This document shows, piece after piece, positions 1-11,524 of a DNA stretch of 64,000 nucleotides. Position numbers and translations under genes: made by a program. The stretch comes from Crocinitomicaceae bacterium. GTDB taxonomy: Bacteria > Bacteroidota > Bacteroidia > Flavobacteriales_D > Crocinitomicaceae. The stretch lies in NCBI GenBank assembly GCA_030730025.1, contig JANQWC010000005.1, forward strand, positions 19,886 through 83,885. The letters are read 5' to 3'. Position 1 is the first letter of the stretch, and each line of letters begins with the position of its first letter. The notes beneath the pieces are model-generated. The model was not told where the DNA came from. It made no database searches and was given only the letters and a program-made list of their open reading frames with translations.

Positions 1-52
1 CATTCACTAGTTCATGAATTTACGTTCCACATATAACCGGCTAGCGCCGCTT

Positions 53-2416
53 CTATCCGGAACACATTTCACAGCCTTCTGGGTCATCGAGTGAGCAAGC
101 GATAGCCGCTTGTTGGTCTTCGACGATTTTGGCAGCTTTAGGTTCTTCGGTGACTGTTTTATCGACAGTGAATTTGATGGCATCGGTTGCCGCTTTGGTG
201 CGTAAGTAGTACATACCTGTTTTGAGGCCTTTTTCCCAACCGTAAAAGTGCATGGAAGTGAGTTTGCCGAAGTTGGCATTTTCCATGAAGATGTTGAGTG
301 ATTGGCTCTGGCAGATGTAAGCCCCGCGATCAGCAGCTTGTTCGATGATGGCTTTTTGAGAGATCTCCCAAGCGGTTTTGTAGAGGTCTTTCAAGCGCTG
401 AGGTACTTCTTGGATGTTTTGTACCGATCCGTTTGCAGCCATGATTTTTTGACGCATGTCTTTGTTCCACAAACCTTCTCTAACGAGGTCTTTGAGGAGG
501 TGTTTGTTGACGATGATGAATTCGCCAGACAATACACGACGCGTGTAGATGTTGGAAGTATAAGGCTCAAAACATTCGTTGTTACCAAGAATTTGAGCTG
601 TAGAGGCTGTTGGCATTGGCGCCAATAAGAGCGAGTTGCGAACACCGTGTGTTTTCACCTCTTCTTTGAGTAAATCCCATTCCCAACGAGCGGTTGGTGT
701 CACGCCCCACATATCAAACTGGAACACACCCTTTGAAACTGGTGAACCTGCAATTGATTGGTATGGACCTTCTACTTTAGCGAGGTCTTTGGAAGCGGTC
801 ATGGAAGCAAAGTAAATGGTTTCAAATACTTCGCGGTTGAGTGCACGCGCTTCTTCAGACTCGAATGGGAATCCGAGCATGATGAAAGCATCGGCCAAAC
901 CTTGAACACCTAAACCGATAGGACGGTGACGCATGTTGGAGTTGCGCGCCTCTTCTACAGGGTAGAAGTTGTTGTCGATGATGCGGTTGAGGTTGACGGT
1001 AGCTTGGTAAGTAACTTCGAAAAGTTTGTCGTGGTCAAAAGTACCATCTTCAGTAACGAACTTAGGAAGTGCTAAAGAGGCCAAGTTACATACGGCAACT
1101 TCGTCTGGAGCGGTGTACTCGATGATTTCAGTACATAAGTTAGAAGACTTAATGGTACCGAGGTTTTGTTGGTTAGATTTCGCGTTAGCGGCATCTTTGT
1201 AAAGCATGTATGGTGTACCGGTCTCGATTTGAGACTCGAGGATTTTGAACCAAAGATCTTGTGCCTTGATGGTTTTGCGTCCTTTTCCGGCTTGCTCGTA
1301 TTTGGTGTAGAGCGCCTCGAATTCAGCGCTGTGGGTGTCGGAAAGACCTGGGCATTCGTGCGGACACATGAGGGTCCAGTCGCCGTTTTCTTTGACGCGT
1401 TTCATGAAGAGGTCTGGAATCCAGAGTGCATAAAAGAGGTCGCGTGCGCGTTGCTCTTCTTTACCGTGGTTTTTCTTCAAGTCTAGGAAGTCGAAGACAT
1501 CTGCGTGCCATGGCTCGATGTAAATAGCAAACGATCCTTTTCTTTTGCCTCCACCTTGATCGACGTAGCGAGCGGTGTCGTTGAAAACACGTAGCATCGG
1601 GACAATTCCGTTAGATGCGCCGTTAGTGCCTTTGATGTATGAACCAGTAGCGCGGATGTCGTGGATAGACAAACCGATTCCGCCAGCTGATTGCGAAATT
1701 TGCGCACAAGATTTGAGGGTGTCGTAAATACCGCTGATGCTATCTTCTTTCATGGTGAGCAAGAAACAAGAAGACATTTGTGGTTTAGGCGTACCTGAAT
1801 TGAAGAGTGTTGGCGTGGCGTGTGTAAACCAGCCTTCTGACATCAGGTTATACGTTTTGATCGCCGCTTGGATGTCGTCTTTGTGGATACCGACGGCAAC
1901 GCGCATGAGCATTTGTTGCGGACGTTCTGCGATTTTGCCATTCAAGCGCATGAGGTAGGAGCGTGTCAGGGTCTTGAAGCCAAAGTAGTCGTAGCGGAAG
2001 TCGCGGTCGTAGATGATGCTGGAGTCGAGGGCCTCTTTGTTGGCCATGATGATTTCATAGACGTCTTCTGCTAGGAGCGATGCAGATTCGTTCGTCTTGG
2101 AATCAACGTAGTAGTACAGATCGTGCATGACTTCGGAGAAAGTCTTTTTGGTCTCTTTGTGAAGATTGGATACCGCGATGCGAGATGCCAAAAGTGCATA
2201 ATCTGGGTGGTCAATTGTTTTGGCTGCAGCGACCTCAGCTGCGAGGTTGTCTAGTTCTGTAGTCGTGACACCATCAAAAAGTCCTTCAATGACTTTCATG
2301 GCAACAATTTCTGGCGAAACTAGCGGATCTAGGCCGTAACACATCTTGACGATGCGGGCTGTGATTTTATCGAATTTGACGGCCTCTTGCTTACCGTCTC
2401 TTTTAACAACGTACAT
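53..2416 (-). CDS. nrdA: ribonucleoside-diphosphate reductase, alpha subunit (class I)
   Basis: 787-aa ORF; N-terminal ATP-cone-like segment ([23 protein letters not shown]), RNR core motifs ([29 protein letters not shown]), C-terminal CEMC pair; downstream of nrdB on the same strand. Confidence 0.97.
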   Translation of the reverse strand: MYVVKRDGKQEAVKFDKITARIVKMCYGLDPLVSPEIVAMKVIEGLFDGVTTTELDNLAAEVAAAKTIDHPDYALLASRIAVSNLHKETKKTFSEVMHDLYYYVDSKTNESASLLAEDVYEIIMANKEALDSSIIYDRDFRYDYFGFKTLTRSYLMRLNGKIAERPQQMLMRVAVGIHKDDIQAAIKTYNLMSEGWFTHATPTLFNSGTPKPQMSSCFLLTMKEDSISGIYDTLKSCAQISQSAGGIGLSIHDIRATGSYIKGTNGASNGIVPMLRVFNDTARYVDQGGGKRKGSFAIYIEPWHADVFDFLDLKKNHGKEEQRARDLFYALWIPDLFMKRVKENGDWTLMCPHECPGLSDTHSAEFEALYTKYEQAGKGRKTIKAQDLWFKILESQIETGTPYMLYKDAANAKSNQQNLGTIKSSNLCTEIIEYTAPDEVAVCNLASLALPKFVTEDGTFDHDKLFEVTYQATVNLNRIIDNNFYPVEEARNSNMRHRPIGLGVQGLADAFIMLGFPFESEEARALNREVFETIYFASMTASKDLAKVEGPYQSIAGSPVSKGVFQFDMWGVTPTARWEWDLLKEEVKTHGVRNSLLLAPMPTASTAQILGNNECFEPYTSNIYTRRVLSGEFIIVNKHLLKDLVREGLWNKDMRQKIMAANGSVQNIQEVPQRLKDLYKTAWEISQKAIIEQAADRGAYICQSQSLNIFMENANFGKLTSMHFYGWEKGLKTGMYYLRTKAATDAIKFTVDKTVTEEPKAAKIVEDQQAAIACSLDDPEGCEMCSG

Positions 2417-2446
2417 ATGCTCCTTATATTTTATAGTTTAGGTTGG

Positions 2447-3430
2447 TTAAAAATCTTCATCAAGGCTAAAGCCGTGATTGTTGTCTTTGCCGGCGAGAAC
2501 GCCAGCTTTTTGGTATTCACCAACGCGCTTTTCAAAGAAGTTGGTTTTGCCTTGAATGGAAATCATGTCCATGAAATCGAAGGGGTTGGTGGCGTTGTAT
2601 ACGCGCTCGTTGCCGAGCTCAACCAATAGGCGGTCTGCCACAAATTCGATGTACTGACCCATGAGGTCGCTGTTCATGCCAATGAGTTTAACCGGCAAGG
2701 CGTCAGTAACAAACTCCTTTTCAATTTCAACAGCATTGGTGATGATTTCTTCTACTTTTTCTTTAGATAGTTTGTTAACTAAGTGCTTGGTGTAAAGCAA
2801 ACAAGCGAAGTCGCAGTGGAGGCCTTCGTCTCTAGAAATGAGTTCGTTAGAGAAGGAAAGACCAGGCATTAGGCCGCGTTTCTTGAGCCAAAAGATGGAG
2901 CAAAACGAGCCTGAAAAGAAGATGCCTTCTACGGCAGCAAAGGCCACCAAGCGCTCTGCGTAAGAGCCTTTGTCAATCCAACGAAGTGCCCAATCCGCTT
3001 TTTTACGGACGCAATCTACCGTATCGATGGCATTGAAGAGGTAATTTTTCTCTTGGGTGTCTTTGATGTAGGTGTCGATGAGTAAGGAGTAGGTTTCAGA
3101 GTGGATGTTTTCCATCGTGACCTGAAAACCGTAAAAGAATTTAGCCTCGGTGTATTGAACTTCGTTGAGGAAGTGCTCGGCTAAGTTTTCGTTGACGATG
3201 CCGTCAGACGCTGCAAAAAAGGCGAGAACGTGTTTGACAAAATGGCGCTCGTCGTTGTTGAGTTTGTTTTCCCAGTCGATGAGGTCTGGAGAAAGGTCGA
3301 TTTCTTCTGCGGTCCAAAAACTCGCCTCTGCTTTTTTGTAAAAGCTCCAGATGTCGTCGTGCTGGATAGGGAACAGTACGAAACGGCTTTTATTTTCTTC
3401 AAGAATTGGCTCGTGTAGTGTTTGTGTCAT
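2447..3430 (-). CDS. nrdB: ribonucleoside-diphosphate reductase, beta subunit (class I)
   Basis: 327-aa ORF with ferritin-like RNR small-subunit motifs ([44 protein letters not shown]). Confidence 0.97.
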   Translation of the reverse strand: MTQTLHEPILEENKSRFVLFPIQHDDIWSFYKKAEASFWTAEEIDLSPDLIDWENKLNNDERHFVKHVLAFFAASDGIVNENLAEHFLNEVQYTEAKFFYGFQVTMENIHSETYSLLIDTYIKDTQEKNYLFNAIDTVDCVRKKADWALRWIDKGSYAERLVAFAAVEGIFFSGSFCSIFWLKKRGLMPGLSFSNELISRDEGLHCDFACLLYTKHLVNKLSKEKVEEIITNAVEIEKEFVTDALPVKLIGMNSDLMGQYIEFVADRLLVELGNERVYNATNPFDFMDMISIQGKTNFFEKRVGEYQKAGVLAGKDNNHGFSLDEDF

Positions 3431-3768
3431 GGTTTTTGGGTTGCAGATTTTAAATTAAATCAGGATTACAAATTTTGTCAAAATTCGGACTCGAATCAAT
3501 TAAAGAAATTAACATTTAATCGCGGTTTTCAACACATGAATACGCAATCCTTTCATGGACAAACCCTTCAGCGGATTTCAACATGCCCAAGAAAGATATT
3601 CACATGCTTTTTGGCGGTGTTTTGATAATTTTTCCGAAGAAAATTGGACCTGCGAAAGGATAATTTTTGTATGAAAGGAAACCTCAATAAAGTTAACACA
3701 ATTGCGTTGGAATAGTTTAAAATTTGTAAGGCACTTTTGAACACCTCATTGTTAAATTTCCTCAAACT

Positions 3769-4491
3769 ATGGCAACATATATTCAGCGACTGGGCTTGGT
3801 CCTCAAAAATTATTCAGATGGCTTGGGTCATTTAGTTTTTACCAACGTTTGTTTGCATTGCAACAAAGAGCTAATTGCGCAAGAACGCTACCTCTGTTGG
3901 ATCTGTTGGGAAGGCTTGGAGCGCACCTATTTCGAACTTCAAAATGAACCTACAAAACTCGATAAGTTATTTTGGAGTCGGGTTGCAATAGCGCATACTT
4001 GTGCGCTCTATTTTTATGGAAAAGGCAGCGTGAGTCAGTCCCTGATCCGCGCTTTGAAATACGACTTCAAAGCCCCGCTTGGTATTTACCTTGGAGAGCA
4101 CATGGCCACTGCGTTGTCAGCTCATCCGATCAGGCAAGTTGAGGCGATTATTCCGGTGCCCATTCATCCTAAAAAGAAGTTTGCAAGAGGCTACAATCAG
4201 AGTGAATTATTGGCCCGCGGCCTAGCCAAAGAATGGGGCATTCCACTGCTGAAAAGCACCGTTCACAAGAGAAAACACACTTTGAGTCAGACCACAAACG
4301 ACCGCTTCGGCCGCTGGGAAAACGTCCAGCATATGTTCCGCGCCTCTGCTCATTTTACCCGTTATCGCCATGTTTTAATTGTCGATGATGTAATTACTAC
4401 AGGAGCTACTTTGGAGTCTTTGGCGCGGGCAATCAAGTTGGCAGACCCCAATGTTCAAATTAGTTTGCTTAGCTTCGCTTTCACGAAATAG
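3769..4491 (+). CDS. ComF family protein (phosphoribosyltransferase-like)
   Basis: N-terminal CLHCNKEL...CWICWEGL; C-terminal PRPP-binding motif VLIVDDVITTGATL. Confidence 0.9.
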   Translation: MATYIQRLGLVLKNYSDGLGHLVFTNVCLHCNKELIAQERYLCWICWEGLERTYFELQNEPTKLDKLFWSRVAIAHTCALYFYGKGSVSQSLIRALKYDFKAPLGIYLGEHMATALSAHPIRQVEAIIPVPIHPKKKFARGYNQSELLARGLAKEWGIPLLKSTVHKRKHTLSQTTNDRFGRWENVQHMFRASAHFTRYRHVLIVDDVITTGATLESLARAIKLADPNVQISLLSFAFTK

Positions 4492-4494
4492 ATT

Positions 4495-5544
4495 ATGGCA
4501 AAAAAAGCGCTCATTTTTGGTGCCGGCTTGGCGGGCACTTGCTTGGCTCACCGCTTGCTTTCTAGCGGCATTGAGGTAAAAATAGTGGATCAAGGCAGTA
4601 ATTATTCTAGCGCTGTAGCTGCAGGAATGGTCAATCCGATGGTGTTTCGCCGCATGAATAAATCCTGGCGACTCGATGAATTCCTGCCAGAAGCGCAAGC
4701 TTTTTATCTGCAGATGGAAGAACTGCTCCAAACGCAATTTTATCACCCGATTGTCATTCGCCGCTTTTTTGCTGCTGACGAAGAGCGAGAAAGCTGGCAG
4801 AGCAGGTCGGCAGACGAAGCTTATCAACCTTATCTCGAAGAACTCACAACCTCCGACCTCGAACATACGGCAGCGCTCAACACTTTTGGTAGCGGCCGCG
4901 TTAAAAATGCTTTTTGGGTAGATGCTGCTAAATGGGTCGCTCAGCACATGGCTTATTTCAATCAACTAGGTGTTTTGGAGCAAAAGGAGTTCTCTGCACA
5001 GTTGTGGGAACCACAGCTGCGAAAATACGACGGCGAAACCTATGACTTCGTGATTTTTTGCATGGGTTACAGACAAAAAGAAGAGGCGACTTTTGCTTAC
5101 TTGCCACTGCAACAAACCAAAGGCCAAACCCTCCTGATTGAAAGTAAATTGCTGGAATCTGAAGAGTCCTTGAACAGAAAATGTTTTGTGCTGCCTTATG
5201 GAAATGGCCGTTTTCGCGTGGGTGCCACCTATGAATTCAACAACCCAACACTGCATGTGACCGAAGCAGGCAAAGAGCTGTTGTTGCAAAATTTAGCGTC
5301 ACTTGGGGCTTATGAACCAGTTGTAATAGAGCAGGCAGCGGGCATCAGGCCGACTGTTTTAGATCGCAGACCATTGATGGGCCAGCACCCAACTCACCAA
5401 GGAGTTTATGTTTTCAATGGCTTGGGCACAAAGGGCTACATGATGGCGCCAACTTTGGCGCGAGAACTTGTGGCTCATATGCTTGAAAATAAACCCCTGC
5501 ATTCCGAAACGAACATCAGTAGATTTACGGACAGAACCCTGTAA
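4495..5544 (+). CDS. FAD-dependent oxidoreductase (DAO family)
   Basis: N-terminal Rossmann motif [18 protein letters not shown]-terminal [17 protein letters not shown]...[12 protein letters not shown] typical of DAO-type enzymes. Confidence 0.85.
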   Translation: MAKKALIFGAGLAGTCLAHRLLSSGIEVKIVDQGSNYSSAVAAGMVNPMVFRRMNKSWRLDEFLPEAQAFYLQMEELLQTQFYHPIVIRRFFAADEERESWQSRSADEAYQPYLEELTTSDLEHTAALNTFGSGRVKNAFWVDAAKWVAQHMAYFNQLGVLEQKEFSAQLWEPQLRKYDGETYDFVIFCMGYRQKEEATFAYLPLQQTKGQTLLIESKLLESEESLNRKCFVLPYGNGRFRVGATYEFNNPTLHVTEAGKELLLQNLASLGAYEPVVIEQAAGIRPTVLDRRPLMGQHPTHQGVYVFNGLGTKGYMMAPTLARELVAHMLENKPLHSETNISRFTDRTL

Positions 5545-5552
5545 TTTACGGC

Positions 5553-5582
5553 TTGTTATGTGGCTTAGATTCCGTATTTTTG
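5553..5582 (+). promoter_or_regulatory. Bacteroidota-type promoter for lepA (TTG-N19-TATTTTTG)
   Basis: TTG at 5553-5555, TATTTTTG at 5575-5582, 6 nt before ATG 5589; matches the published -33/-7 consensus (TTG / TAnnTTTG). Confidence 0.7.
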
Positions 5583-5588
5583 CAACCT

Positions 5589-7385
5589 ATGAAGCACATC
5601 CGCAATTTTTGTATTATTGCCCACATTGACCACGGTAAAAGCACCTTAGCAGATCGCTTGCTCCAAACCACCGGCACCATCTCCGATCGCGAGATGCAAG
5701 CTCAAGCCCTCGACGACATGGATCTCGAGCGCGAGCGCGGCATTACCATCAAGTCGCATGCCATTCAAATGAGCTACAAGCACGAGGGCCAAGATTACAT
5801 CCTCAACCTCATTGACACCCCCGGACACGTCGATTTTTCTTACGAAGTTTCTCGTTCCATTGCCGCCTGTGAAGGCGCCTTGTTAATTGTCGATGCCTCT
5901 CAAGGAATTGAAGCCCAAACCATCTCCAATTTATACCTCGCCCTCGAGCACGACCTCGAAATCATTCCGATCCTCAACAAGATGGATTTACCGGGCGCCA
6001 TGCCAGAAGAAGTTTCTGACCAAATCATGGAGCTCATCGGCTGCGACATCGAAGACATCATCCAAGCATCGGGTAAAACCGGCTTAGGCGTAGATAAAAT
6101 ATTGGAAGCAGTCATCAAGCGCATTCCTTCGCCAAAAGGAGACGAAGCTGCGCCCTTACAAGCCATGATTTTCGACTCTGTCTTTAATCCGTTTCGCGGC
6201 ATTATTGCTTATTACCGCGTCAAGAACGGCGTCTTGAAGAAAGGCCAGAAAGTACGATTTTTAAATACCGGCCGCGACTACAACGCCGACGAAATCGGCA
6301 TCCTCAAAATGGACCTCTCACCCAAAAATGAAGTGCGCGCTGGCGATGTCGGCTACATCATTTCCGGGATCAAAGCAGCAAACGAAGTCAAAGTAGGCGA
6401 TACCATCACCGCCTCTGACAACCCTTGCGAGGTGCCCATCAAAGGTTTTGAAGACGTCAAGCCAATGGTATTTGCGGGCATTTATCCTGTAGACACCGAA
6501 GACTACGAAGAGTTGCGTTACTCAATGGAAAAACTCCAGCTCAACGACTCTTCTTTGGTTTTTGAACCCGAATCCTCTGCCGCCCTTGGCTTTGGTTTTC
6601 GCTGTGGCTTCTTAGGGATGCTCCACATGGAAATTATCCAAGAGCGCCTAGAGCGCGAGTTCAACATGACCGTCATTACAACGGTTCCGAACGTGTCGTA
6701 CAAGTCTTACATGAAAAAAGACCCAGACGAAGTCTTTATTGTCAACAACCCTTCCGAATTGCCAGACCCGTCGGGCATGGACCGCATCGAAGAACCTTAT
6801 ATCAAAGCACAGGTCATTACCAAAACCGAATATGTCGGTTCGATCATGACACTTTGCATTGAAAAGCGCGGCGAGTTGCAAAACCAAGTATACCTCACCC
6901 AAGATCGCGTCGAAATCACTTTTGAAATGCCACTTGCCGAAATCGTATTCGATTTCTACGATCGCCTCAAGTCGGTGTCTCGCGGTTACGCCTCTTTTGA
7001 TTACCATCCGATCGGCTACAAAGAATCTGATTTGGTCAAGATGGACCTTTTATTGAATGGCGAACAAGTCGATGCACTTTCTGCTTTGGTTCACCGCAGC
7101 AATGCCTTCGATCTCGGGAAAAGAATTTGCCTCAAACTGCGCGAGCTCATTCCGCGTCAGCAATTCGAAATTCCTATTCAAGCCGCAATTGGCGCCAAAG
7201 TCATTGCCCGCGAAACCATCAAAGCCTTGCGCAAAGACGTAACGGCCAAATGTTATGGTGGTGACATCAGCCGTAAGCGCAAATTGCTCGAGAAACAAAA
7301 AGCGGGTAAAAAACGCATGCGCCAAGTTGGTCGCGTAGAAGTTCCGCAAGAAGCGTTCTTGGCTGTACTCAAACTCAACGATTAA
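5589..7385 (+). CDS. lepA: elongation factor 4 (LepA GTPase)
   Basis: [25 protein letters not shown]; full-length EF4. The ORF-track start at 5553 is a TTG that coincides with a promoter -33 element; ATG 5589 preferred. Confidence 0.97.
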   Translation: MKHIRNFCIIAHIDHGKSTLADRLLQTTGTISDREMQAQALDDMDLERERGITIKSHAIQMSYKHEGQDYILNLIDTPGHVDFSYEVSRSIAACEGALLIVDASQGIEAQTISNLYLALEHDLEIIPILNKMDLPGAMPEEVSDQIMELIGCDIEDIIQASGKTGLGVDKILEAVIKRIPSPKGDEAAPLQAMIFDSVFNPFRGIIAYYRVKNGVLKKGQKVRFLNTGRDYNADEIGILKMDLSPKNEVRAGDVGYIISGIKAANEVKVGDTITASDNPCEVPIKGFEDVKPMVFAGIYPVDTEDYEELRYSMEKLQLNDSSLVFEPESSAALGFGFRCGFLGMLHMEIIQERLEREFNMTVITTVPNVSYKSYMKKDPDEVFIVNNPSELPDPSGMDRIEEPYIKAQVITKTEYVGSIMTLCIEKRGELQNQVYLTQDRVEITFEMPLAEIVFDFYDRLKSVSRGYASFDYHPIGYKESDLVKMDLLLNGEQVDALSALVHRSNAFDLGKRICLKLRELIPRQQFEIPIQAAIGAKVIARETIKALRKDVTAKCYGGDISRKRKLLEKQKAGKKRMRQVGRVEVPQEAFLAVLKLND

Positions 7386-7405
7386 AAACCCTAAAATTCT
7401 ATCAT

Positions 7406-7834
7406 ATGCAAGCTCTGATTTCTGCACACTCCGGATTGCGTTGGATCGCACTTCTTTTATTGCTTTTGGCAATTTTCAATGCGTTTACAGCCAAAGATTA
7501 CGAAAAGAAACACCGTTTGGCGAACCTCTTCACCATGATCACTTTTCACACCCAATTATTGTTGGGCTTGGTCCTTTATTTTTCTTCATCTAAAGTAAAA
7601 TTTGTTGAAGGCTGGATGAAAATTGCGCAGTTTCGTTTTTACGGTATGGAGCATTTGGCAGGGATGCTATTGGCTATTGTTGCCATCACTATCGGCCACA
7701 GCAAATCCAAAAAAGGTGCTGACGCTGCTGCCAAATTTAAAGCCATCAAACTTTGGTATGTACTCGCACTCATCTTAGTATTGGCATTCATTCCATGGCC
7801 ATTTCGCACTGAACTAGGCGCAGGATGGTTCTAA
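7406..7834 (+). CDS. small multi-pass membrane protein of unknown function
   Basis: 142-aa ORF, about four hydrophobic segments; overlaps the following cytochrome c gene by 10 nt. Confidence 0.75.
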   Translation: MQALISAHSGLRWIALLLLLLAIFNAFTAKDYEKKHRLANLFTMITFHTQLLLGLVLYFSSSKVKFVEGWMKIAQFRFYGMEHLAGMLLAIVAITIGHSKSKKGADAAAKFKAIKLWYVLALILVLAFIPWPFRTELGAGWF

Positions 7835-8154
7835 AAAGATTGCAACTTTTACCTTTTCTTCTTTTGTTTTTTTCTTGTCAGACCGGATCAGAAAACACCA
7901 AAGAAGTCTTGCAACAAACACCTGCTGAACAGGGCGCGAGTTTGTATACCATGCATTGTGCCCAGTGCCACGGCGAAGACGGAAAACTCGGGGCTAGCGG
8001 CGCCAAAGACTTGAGCGCATCTAAGTTATCCGATGAAAAAATGCTACACATCATCACAAACGGAAAGGGCGCCATGCCACCCATGAAAGCTTTGTTAGAA
8101 ACCGACACCAATATACAACTTGTGCTTCGTCACATCAAAGCACTCCGCAACTAA
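7825..8154 (+). CDS. c-type cytochrome (monoheme, exported or lipoprotein)
   Basis: signal/lipobox-like FLLLFFSCQ; heme motif CAQCH; downstream GAMPPMKALL. Confidence 0.85.
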   Translation: MVLKRLQLLPFLLLFFSCQTGSENTKEVLQQTPAEQGASLYTMHCAQCHGEDGKLGASGAKDLSASKLSDEKMLHIITNGKGAMPPMKALLETDTNIQLVLRHIKALRN

Positions 8155-9341
8155 TGCAAGGACACGTCACCGTAGATGCCGTTGAAGAACGCTGCGTACT
8201 CGTGGGTGTCATCACCTCCGAAACTTCTGAAGAGGTTGCCCAAGAACACCTCGATGAACTCGAATTTTTAGCCGAAACAGCCGGCGCCATCACCGTAGAA
8301 AAGTTTTTTCAGAAATTACCTTATCCCAATCCGCGCACTTACGTCGGAACCGGAAAGCTAGAAGAAATCAAGCAATACATGAAGGCGCTCGATATCGAAC
8401 TTATTATTTTTGACGACGAACTTAGCCCTTCACAGTTGCGCAACATCGAGCGCGAACTCGAATGTAAGGTCCTAGACAGAACCATCTTAATTCTGGATAT
8501 TTTTGCCAGTAGGGCGCGCAGTTTCCATGCCAAGACGCAAGTAGAGCTCGCGCAATTGCAGTATATGCTCCCGCGTCTTACCCGCATGTGGACGCACTTG
8601 GAACGTCAAAAAGGAGGAATTGGTTTGCGTGGGCCCGGTGAATCTCAAATCGAGACCGACCGACGCATCATTCAGCAGCGCATTTCACTCATGAAAGAAC
8701 GCTTGCGCGAGATAGACAAACAAATGACCGTACAACGCAGCAACCGTGGGCAACTTGTTCGGGTGGCGCTTGTGGGCTACACGAATGTGGGCAAAAGCAC
8801 CATCATGAACCTGCTTTCCAAATCAGATGTCTTTGCAGAAAACAAACTTTTTGCAACACTTGATACCACAGTTCGCAAGGTGGTCATCGACAATATGCCC
8901 CTATTGTTGACCGACACCGTTGGTTTCATCCGTAAATTACCACAGCAGCTCATGGAATCTTTCAAGTCTACACTTGATGAGGTGCGTGAGGCCGATTTAC
9001 TCATTCATGTATTGGATATCGCTCATCCCAATTTTGAGGAGCAGTTTGAGGTGGTCAATGAAACGCTCAATGAAATCGATAACACGGAAAAACCAACGAT
9101 TATCGTTTTCAATAAAATTGATGCCTACCAACCGCCGCTCGCCGAACTCAATGAGCCTGAAGAAGACGTTCGCACACTAGAATCTCTCAAGAAGTCCTGG
9201 ATGTCCAAAATGGGCAAAACCAAATGTGTTTTTATTTCTGCCACCGACAAAGAAAATGTCGAAGAGCTCAAAGAAGTATTGTACAAAGAAGTGAAAGCCA
9301 TCTTTAAGGTAAGGTATCCTTACAACAATTTCTTGTACTAA
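8154..9341 (+). CDS. hflX: ribosome-associated GTPase HflX
   Basis: HflX N-terminal domain (NPRTYVGTGKLEEI), GGIGLRGPGESQIETDRR, G1 GYTNVGKST, G3 DTVGFIRKLP, G4 NKID. Confidence 0.96.
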   Translation: MQGHVTVDAVEERCVLVGVITSETSEEVAQEHLDELEFLAETAGAITVEKFFQKLPYPNPRTYVGTGKLEEIKQYMKALDIELIIFDDELSPSQLRNIERELECKVLDRTILILDIFASRARSFHAKTQVELAQLQYMLPRLTRMWTHLERQKGGIGLRGPGESQIETDRRIIQQRISLMKERLREIDKQMTVQRSNRGQLVRVALVGYTNVGKSTIMNLLSKSDVFAENKLFATLDTTVRKVVIDNMPLLLTDTVGFIRKLPQQLMESFKSTLDEVREADLLIHVLDIAHPNFEEQFEVVNETLNEIDNTEKPTIIVFNKIDAYQPPLAELNEPEEDVRTLESLKKSWMSKMGKTKCVFISATDKENVEELKEVLYKEVKAIFKVRYPYNNFLY

Positions 9342-9376
9342 ATATTTTTGGAGGCTTGGTTTGGTAAATGATCGGT

Positions 9377-11524
9377 TTAACTTACAACCAATTCTAGGTC
9401 TATTTGTCTTTTTTTAGTGCTCACTTGATCGATGCGCACCTTGACGCGGTCTCCGAATTGATACGTCTTTTTAGTTTTGGAACCAACTAGCTGGAACTTC
9501 TCTTGGTCGAAGTAAAAACGGTCTCCGGGTATAGCCATCATTTGGACCATTCCTTCGCAGAAGTTTTCGTCCATCCGAACAAACATACCGTGGTCTGCTA
9601 TTCCGGAAATGGTACCCTCGAATACTTCGCCCACAAATTCCATCGCATAAAGTGATTGGAAGAATTTAGTAGACTCGCGTTCGGCTTCAGCTGCTTTGCG
9701 TTCATTTTTAGAAATACGTTGGCAAATTGCACCTAATTCACCGCCATATTTGTGTTTTTTGGTGGTGAGTTCTTCTTGAAGTATGCGATGCACCACTAAA
9801 TCGGCGTAGCGTCTAATGGGCGAGGTAAAATGTGAGTAGTGTTTGAAAGCCAAACCGTAGTGCCCGATGTTTTGGGTGTCGTAGCTTGCTTTGGCCATGG
9901 AGCGGATGGCCATTGATTGCACCAATGAAAACTCGTTTTCGCTGCGGATTTCTTCGAAGAGTGCGTTGAGGTTTTTGGCAATATTGAGCGGATCGTTGAT
10001 GTCTACTTTGTGCCCGAATTTTTCGATAAACACCGCAAAAAGCTCCATTTTGGAAGGGTCCGGAACATCGTGGACACGGTAAATCATGGGGAAGTTCTCC
10101 TGCCCTTTCTTTTTTGGAGAAAGAAACTCGGTCACTTTTCTGTTGGCGAGTAGCATGAATTCTTCAATGAGTTTGTGCGCATCTTTAGACGTTTTGATGA
10201 CAACACCATCAGGGTTGCCTTCGTTGTCTAGCTTAAAGCGCATTTCTTCTGATTCTATGCTCAGCGCACCATTTTTGAGTCGTTGGTTGCGGTATATTTT
10301 AGCCAACGCGTCAATTTTACGCAAAATGGTGTCGTGGTCACCGGGGGTGCCTTCTAAAATTTCTTGTGCTTCTTCGTAGGTATAACGACGCTTTGAGTGG
10401 ATGACGGTTTTGCCGTACCATTCTTTGAATATTTTGCCGGTGTCGTCGAGTTCAAAAACAGCCGAAAAGGCAAATTTGTCTTCGTGTGGCCTCAGTGAAC
10501 AAGCGAGGTTGCTGAGCTGCTCGGGAAGCATAGGAATGACGCGGTCTACGAGATACACCGAATTGGAGCGCAAGAGTGCTTCTTGGTCCATGGCCGAACC
10601 TGGCCGAACGTAATGACTGACATCTGCGATGTGCACACCAACTTCGAAGTGCCCATTTTCTAATTCTTGATAAGAAATGGCATCGTCAAAGTCTTTGGCA
10701 TCGAAGGGATCGATTGTAAAAGTAAGAATGGGTCTGAAGTCGCGTCTTTGTGCTACTTCTTTTGGGTCGAGGTCTATGCCGATGAGTTCTGCCTCGGCCA
10801 TGACGGCATCTGGGAAAATTGGGTTGATACCTTGGTTGTAAAGGATAGACAACATTTCTGTTTCGTTGCTTCCTGATTTACCAAGCCGCACCAAGACTTC
10901 GCCATAAGGCCTTTCGGCACTTTTTGGCCAAACGGTGATCTTGACAAGTGCTTTCTCGCCATGGAGTGCACCGTTGAGTTTGTCGAGTGGTATTTTGATT
11001 TCCACACCTGAGCGCGCGTTGTCTGGTACCATTAGTGCATCGTTGTTGCGAATTTGAATGGTGCCCACAAACTGAATGCGATCGCGTTCGGTGACTTCGG
11101 TTACGGCGCCTTCGTCTCGCTTAGAACCCTGCTTGAAAACCCGCACCTTGACGGTATCGCCATGGAGGGCTTGCCCCACATTGGAGGGCCCGATGTAGAT
11201 GTCTTTTTCATAACCTTGAACCGTTACAAAACCGGCACCGCGCTGGGTAATAGAGATGGTCCCTTCTAATAAGGTGGTTTCTCCGGCTAATTTATAGGTG
11301 TGGTGGTTGATGCGTTGAATGGCTTTTTTGTTGGTCAAGACACTCAAGGAATCAAAAACGACTTGGCGCGCACGCGCATCGCGGGCATCGATTAGTGTAG
11401 AAACTTGTTTGTGTGTGAGCTCAACGCCAGGGTTTTGTTCGAAGATGCGCATCACCAAAGTGGTAATGCCTGCTTTTTTTCTAGGAGCTTGAGCTGCGGG
11501 TACTTTGGGTTTGCGCTTGGACAT
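9377..11524 (-). CDS. rnr: ribonuclease R
   Basis: 715-aa RNB exonuclease: TIDPFDAKDFDDAIS, GVHIADVSHYV, HYSHFTSPIRRYADLVVHR; C-terminal S1 domain. Confidence 0.96.
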   Translation of the reverse strand: MSKRKPKVPAAQAPRKKAGITTLVMRIFEQNPGVELTHKQVSTLIDARDARARQVVFDSLSVLTNKKAIQRINHHTYKLAGETTLLEGTISITQRGAGFVTVQGYEKDIYIGPSNVGQALHGDTVKVRVFKQGSKRDEGAVTEVTERDRIQFVGTIQIRNNDALMVPDNARSGVEIKIPLDKLNGALHGEKALVKITVWPKSAERPYGEVLVRLGKSGSNETEMLSILYNQGINPIFPDAVMAEAELIGIDLDPKEVAQRRDFRPILTFTIDPFDAKDFDDAISYQELENGHFEVGVHIADVSHYVRPGSAMDQEALLRSNSVYLVDRVIPMLPEQLSNLACSLRPHEDKFAFSAVFELDDTGKIFKEWYGKTVIHSKRRYTYEEAQEILEGTPGDHDTILRKIDALAKIYRNQRLKNGALSIESEEMRFKLDNEGNPDGVVIKTSKDAHKLIEEFMLLANRKVTEFLSPKKKGQENFPMIYRVHDVPDPSKMELFAVFIEKFGHKVDINDPLNIAKNLNALFEEIRSENEFSLVQSMAIRSMAKASYDTQNIGHYGLAFKHYSHFTSPIRRYADLVVHRILQEELTTKKHKYGGELGAICQRISKNERKAAEAERESTKFFQSLYAMEFVGEVFEGTISGIADHGMFVRMDENFCEGMVQMMAIPGDRFYFDQEKFQLVGSKTKKTYQFGDRVKVRIDQVSTKKRQIDLELVVS

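Noticed and set aside
3568-3765. 65-aa minus-strand ORF in the nrdB/comF intergenic region
   Set aside because: Short, no domain or start context; AT-rich region readily yields such ORFs
4375-4965. 196-aa minus-strand ORF overlapping comF and the FAD oxidoreductase
   Set aside because: Antisense to two solid genes, no recognisable domain
9342-9376. Possible terminator between convergent hflX and rnr
   Set aside because: No convincing stem-loop with a T tract in the 35-nt gap
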